From: Flavobacteriaceae bacterium
GTDB lineage: Bacteria; Bacteroidota; Bacteroidia; Flavobacteriales; Flavobacteriaceae
Direction: 5' to 3'
Assembly (NCBI GenBank): GCA_002707025.1
Contig: PALG01000031.1
Coordinates: 248,001 to 312,000, forward strand
DNA: 64,000 bases
Position 1 is the first letter of the stretch. Every line of letters starts with the position of its first letter. Shown in pieces: positions 63,552 to 64,000 of the stretch. The position numbers and the translations under genes were made by a program. A model generated the notes under the pieces. It was not told the origin of the DNA. It was given only the letters and a program-made list of their open reading frames with translations, and did not search any database.

Positions 63552-63582
63552 AAAAAACCCCGCCACTTGGCGGGGTTTTTTT
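63552..63582 (+). terminator. Terminator after accD
   Basis: Stem ACCCCGCCA/TGGCGGGGT with A and T runs, five bases after the accD stop. The convergent hypothetical gene ends 20 bases beyond, so it can act in both directions. Confidence 0.92.
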
Positions 63583-63601
63583 CAACTAACTTATTGTTTT
63601 A

Positions 63602-64000
63602 TTACAAACCGAGAACTACCGGATATTCGTTCCCATTAAAAATAATGGTCGCAATGGCATCGCAATCCCCATCCCCGAAATCCAAAGTACCCGTAAGGCC
63701 TTCTTGGGTAACCTCAATACGGCCGCTCACCAAATACAAACAACTTAACTTTCGTACCAAGGTTTCGGTAACCACACCCGTACGCTCAAAACCATTACTC
63801 AAATTGGTTTGCCAGTTCCCATCAATAAAATAAACATTGTCGGCCCATATACCACTCCCTACTCCATCAACCCACTCGGCAATACGTTGCCCTGTTCGGG
63901 TGGCGGTAACCGGAGTATCTGGAAAACTCACTTCAATCGATTCGTTTACGGTAGACTCTGGATTGCCATTACCGTTGGCTACTTTTCGAAGAATGGTTCC
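63602..64000 (-). CDS. Hypothetical protein, 3' part only (5' end outside window)
   Basis: The frame is open to the window edge, giving 132 visible residues; the GTG at 63931 is an internal valine. The visible part contains TATRTGQRIAEWVDGVG, NVYFIDGNWQTN, LYLVSGRIEV and a terminal TLDFGDGDCDAIATIIFNGNEYPVVL. That last segment recalls DFGDGTCDN-like endings of flavobacterial secreted or lipoprotein hypotheticals. No function can be assigned, and the signal sequence, if any, lies outside. Confidence 0.7.
   Translation of the reverse strand, partial: GTILRKVANGNGNPESTVNESIEVSFPDTPVTATRTGQRIAEWVDGVGSGIWADNVYFIDGNWQTNLSNGFERTGVVTETLVRKLSCLYLVSGRIEVTQEGLTGTLDFGDGDCDAIATIIFNGNEYPVVLGL

Overview
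The window is a gene-dense, AT-rich stretch of a Bacteroidota chromosome, almost certainly family Flavobacteriaceae. The grounds are: type IX secretion (T9SS) clients with C-terminal sorting domains, T9SS machinery (a plug-family protein and a PorT-family barrel), the TamL lipoprotein, a six-gene Na+-pumping NADH:quinone reductase operon, many Bacteroidota-type lipoproteins (DUF6503, DUF6702 and DUF3667-like families), weak Shine-Dalgarno signals and promoter matches to TAnnTTTG. I cannot name a genus. No rRNA, tRNA, CRISPR array, prophage or insertion sequence was seen. No gene-free gap exceeds 300 bases.

Layout. 1-3.4 kb: end of a Nif3-like gene, a coiled-coil 'zinc ribbon' protein without cysteines, a small Rho-N-like protein, lipoprotein MsrA, a GNAT enzyme and a CDGSH iron-sulfur protein. 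3.5-11.3 kb: a lipoprotein followed by a tightly packed kynurenine-degradation cluster (kynU, kmo, 2-aminomuconate deaminase-like RidA, aldehyde dehydrogenase, atypical SDR, ACMSD-like decarboxylase, O-methyltransferase). It is broken only by a GC-rich, hairpin-forming intergenic element. 11.3-13.8 kb: an overlapping lipoprotein / multi-pass membrane protein / histidine kinase / response regulator unit. 14-22.6 kb: secreted subtilase, PAP2 phosphatase, TatA, M1 peptidase operon, PepE, VanY-type and M48 peptidases. 22.6-28.7 kb: ankyrin protein, gpmI, thioredoxin lipoprotein, HAD phosphatase, map, a methyltransferase, and apbE with a small unknown partner.

28.8-34.4 kb holds one very large T9SS client split by two single-base frameshifts. 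34.5-40.6 kb is nqrABCDEF; its NqrB and NqrC subunits need the FMN that ApbE attaches. 40.8-46.4 kb: T9SS plug protein, a frameshifted DUF3667-like membrane protein, apaG, a DUF6695-like protein and pruA. 46.4-51.6 kb: a 5'-truncated Omp28-like T9SS client joined to the pruA terminator, rsmG, a fatty acid desaturase, an aminotransferase and a thioredoxin-fold T9SS client. 51.8-58.2 kb: purT, a tandem-OmpA protein, trkH/trkA, ubiE and porT. 58.2-64 kb: trmH-family methyltransferase divergent from tamL, fba, accD (also without its zinc cysteines) and the end of a hypothetical gene.

The points most worth a second look are: loss of all zinc-ligand cysteines in two unrelated zinc-ribbon proteins; three single-base homopolymer frameshifts in otherwise open genes; the four-gene sensory module; the small apbE partner near nqr; and the kynurenine cluster with its repeat-like element, atypical SDR and O-methyltransferase but no 3-hydroxyanthranilate dioxygenase. 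All family assignments come from reading motifs, without database searches.
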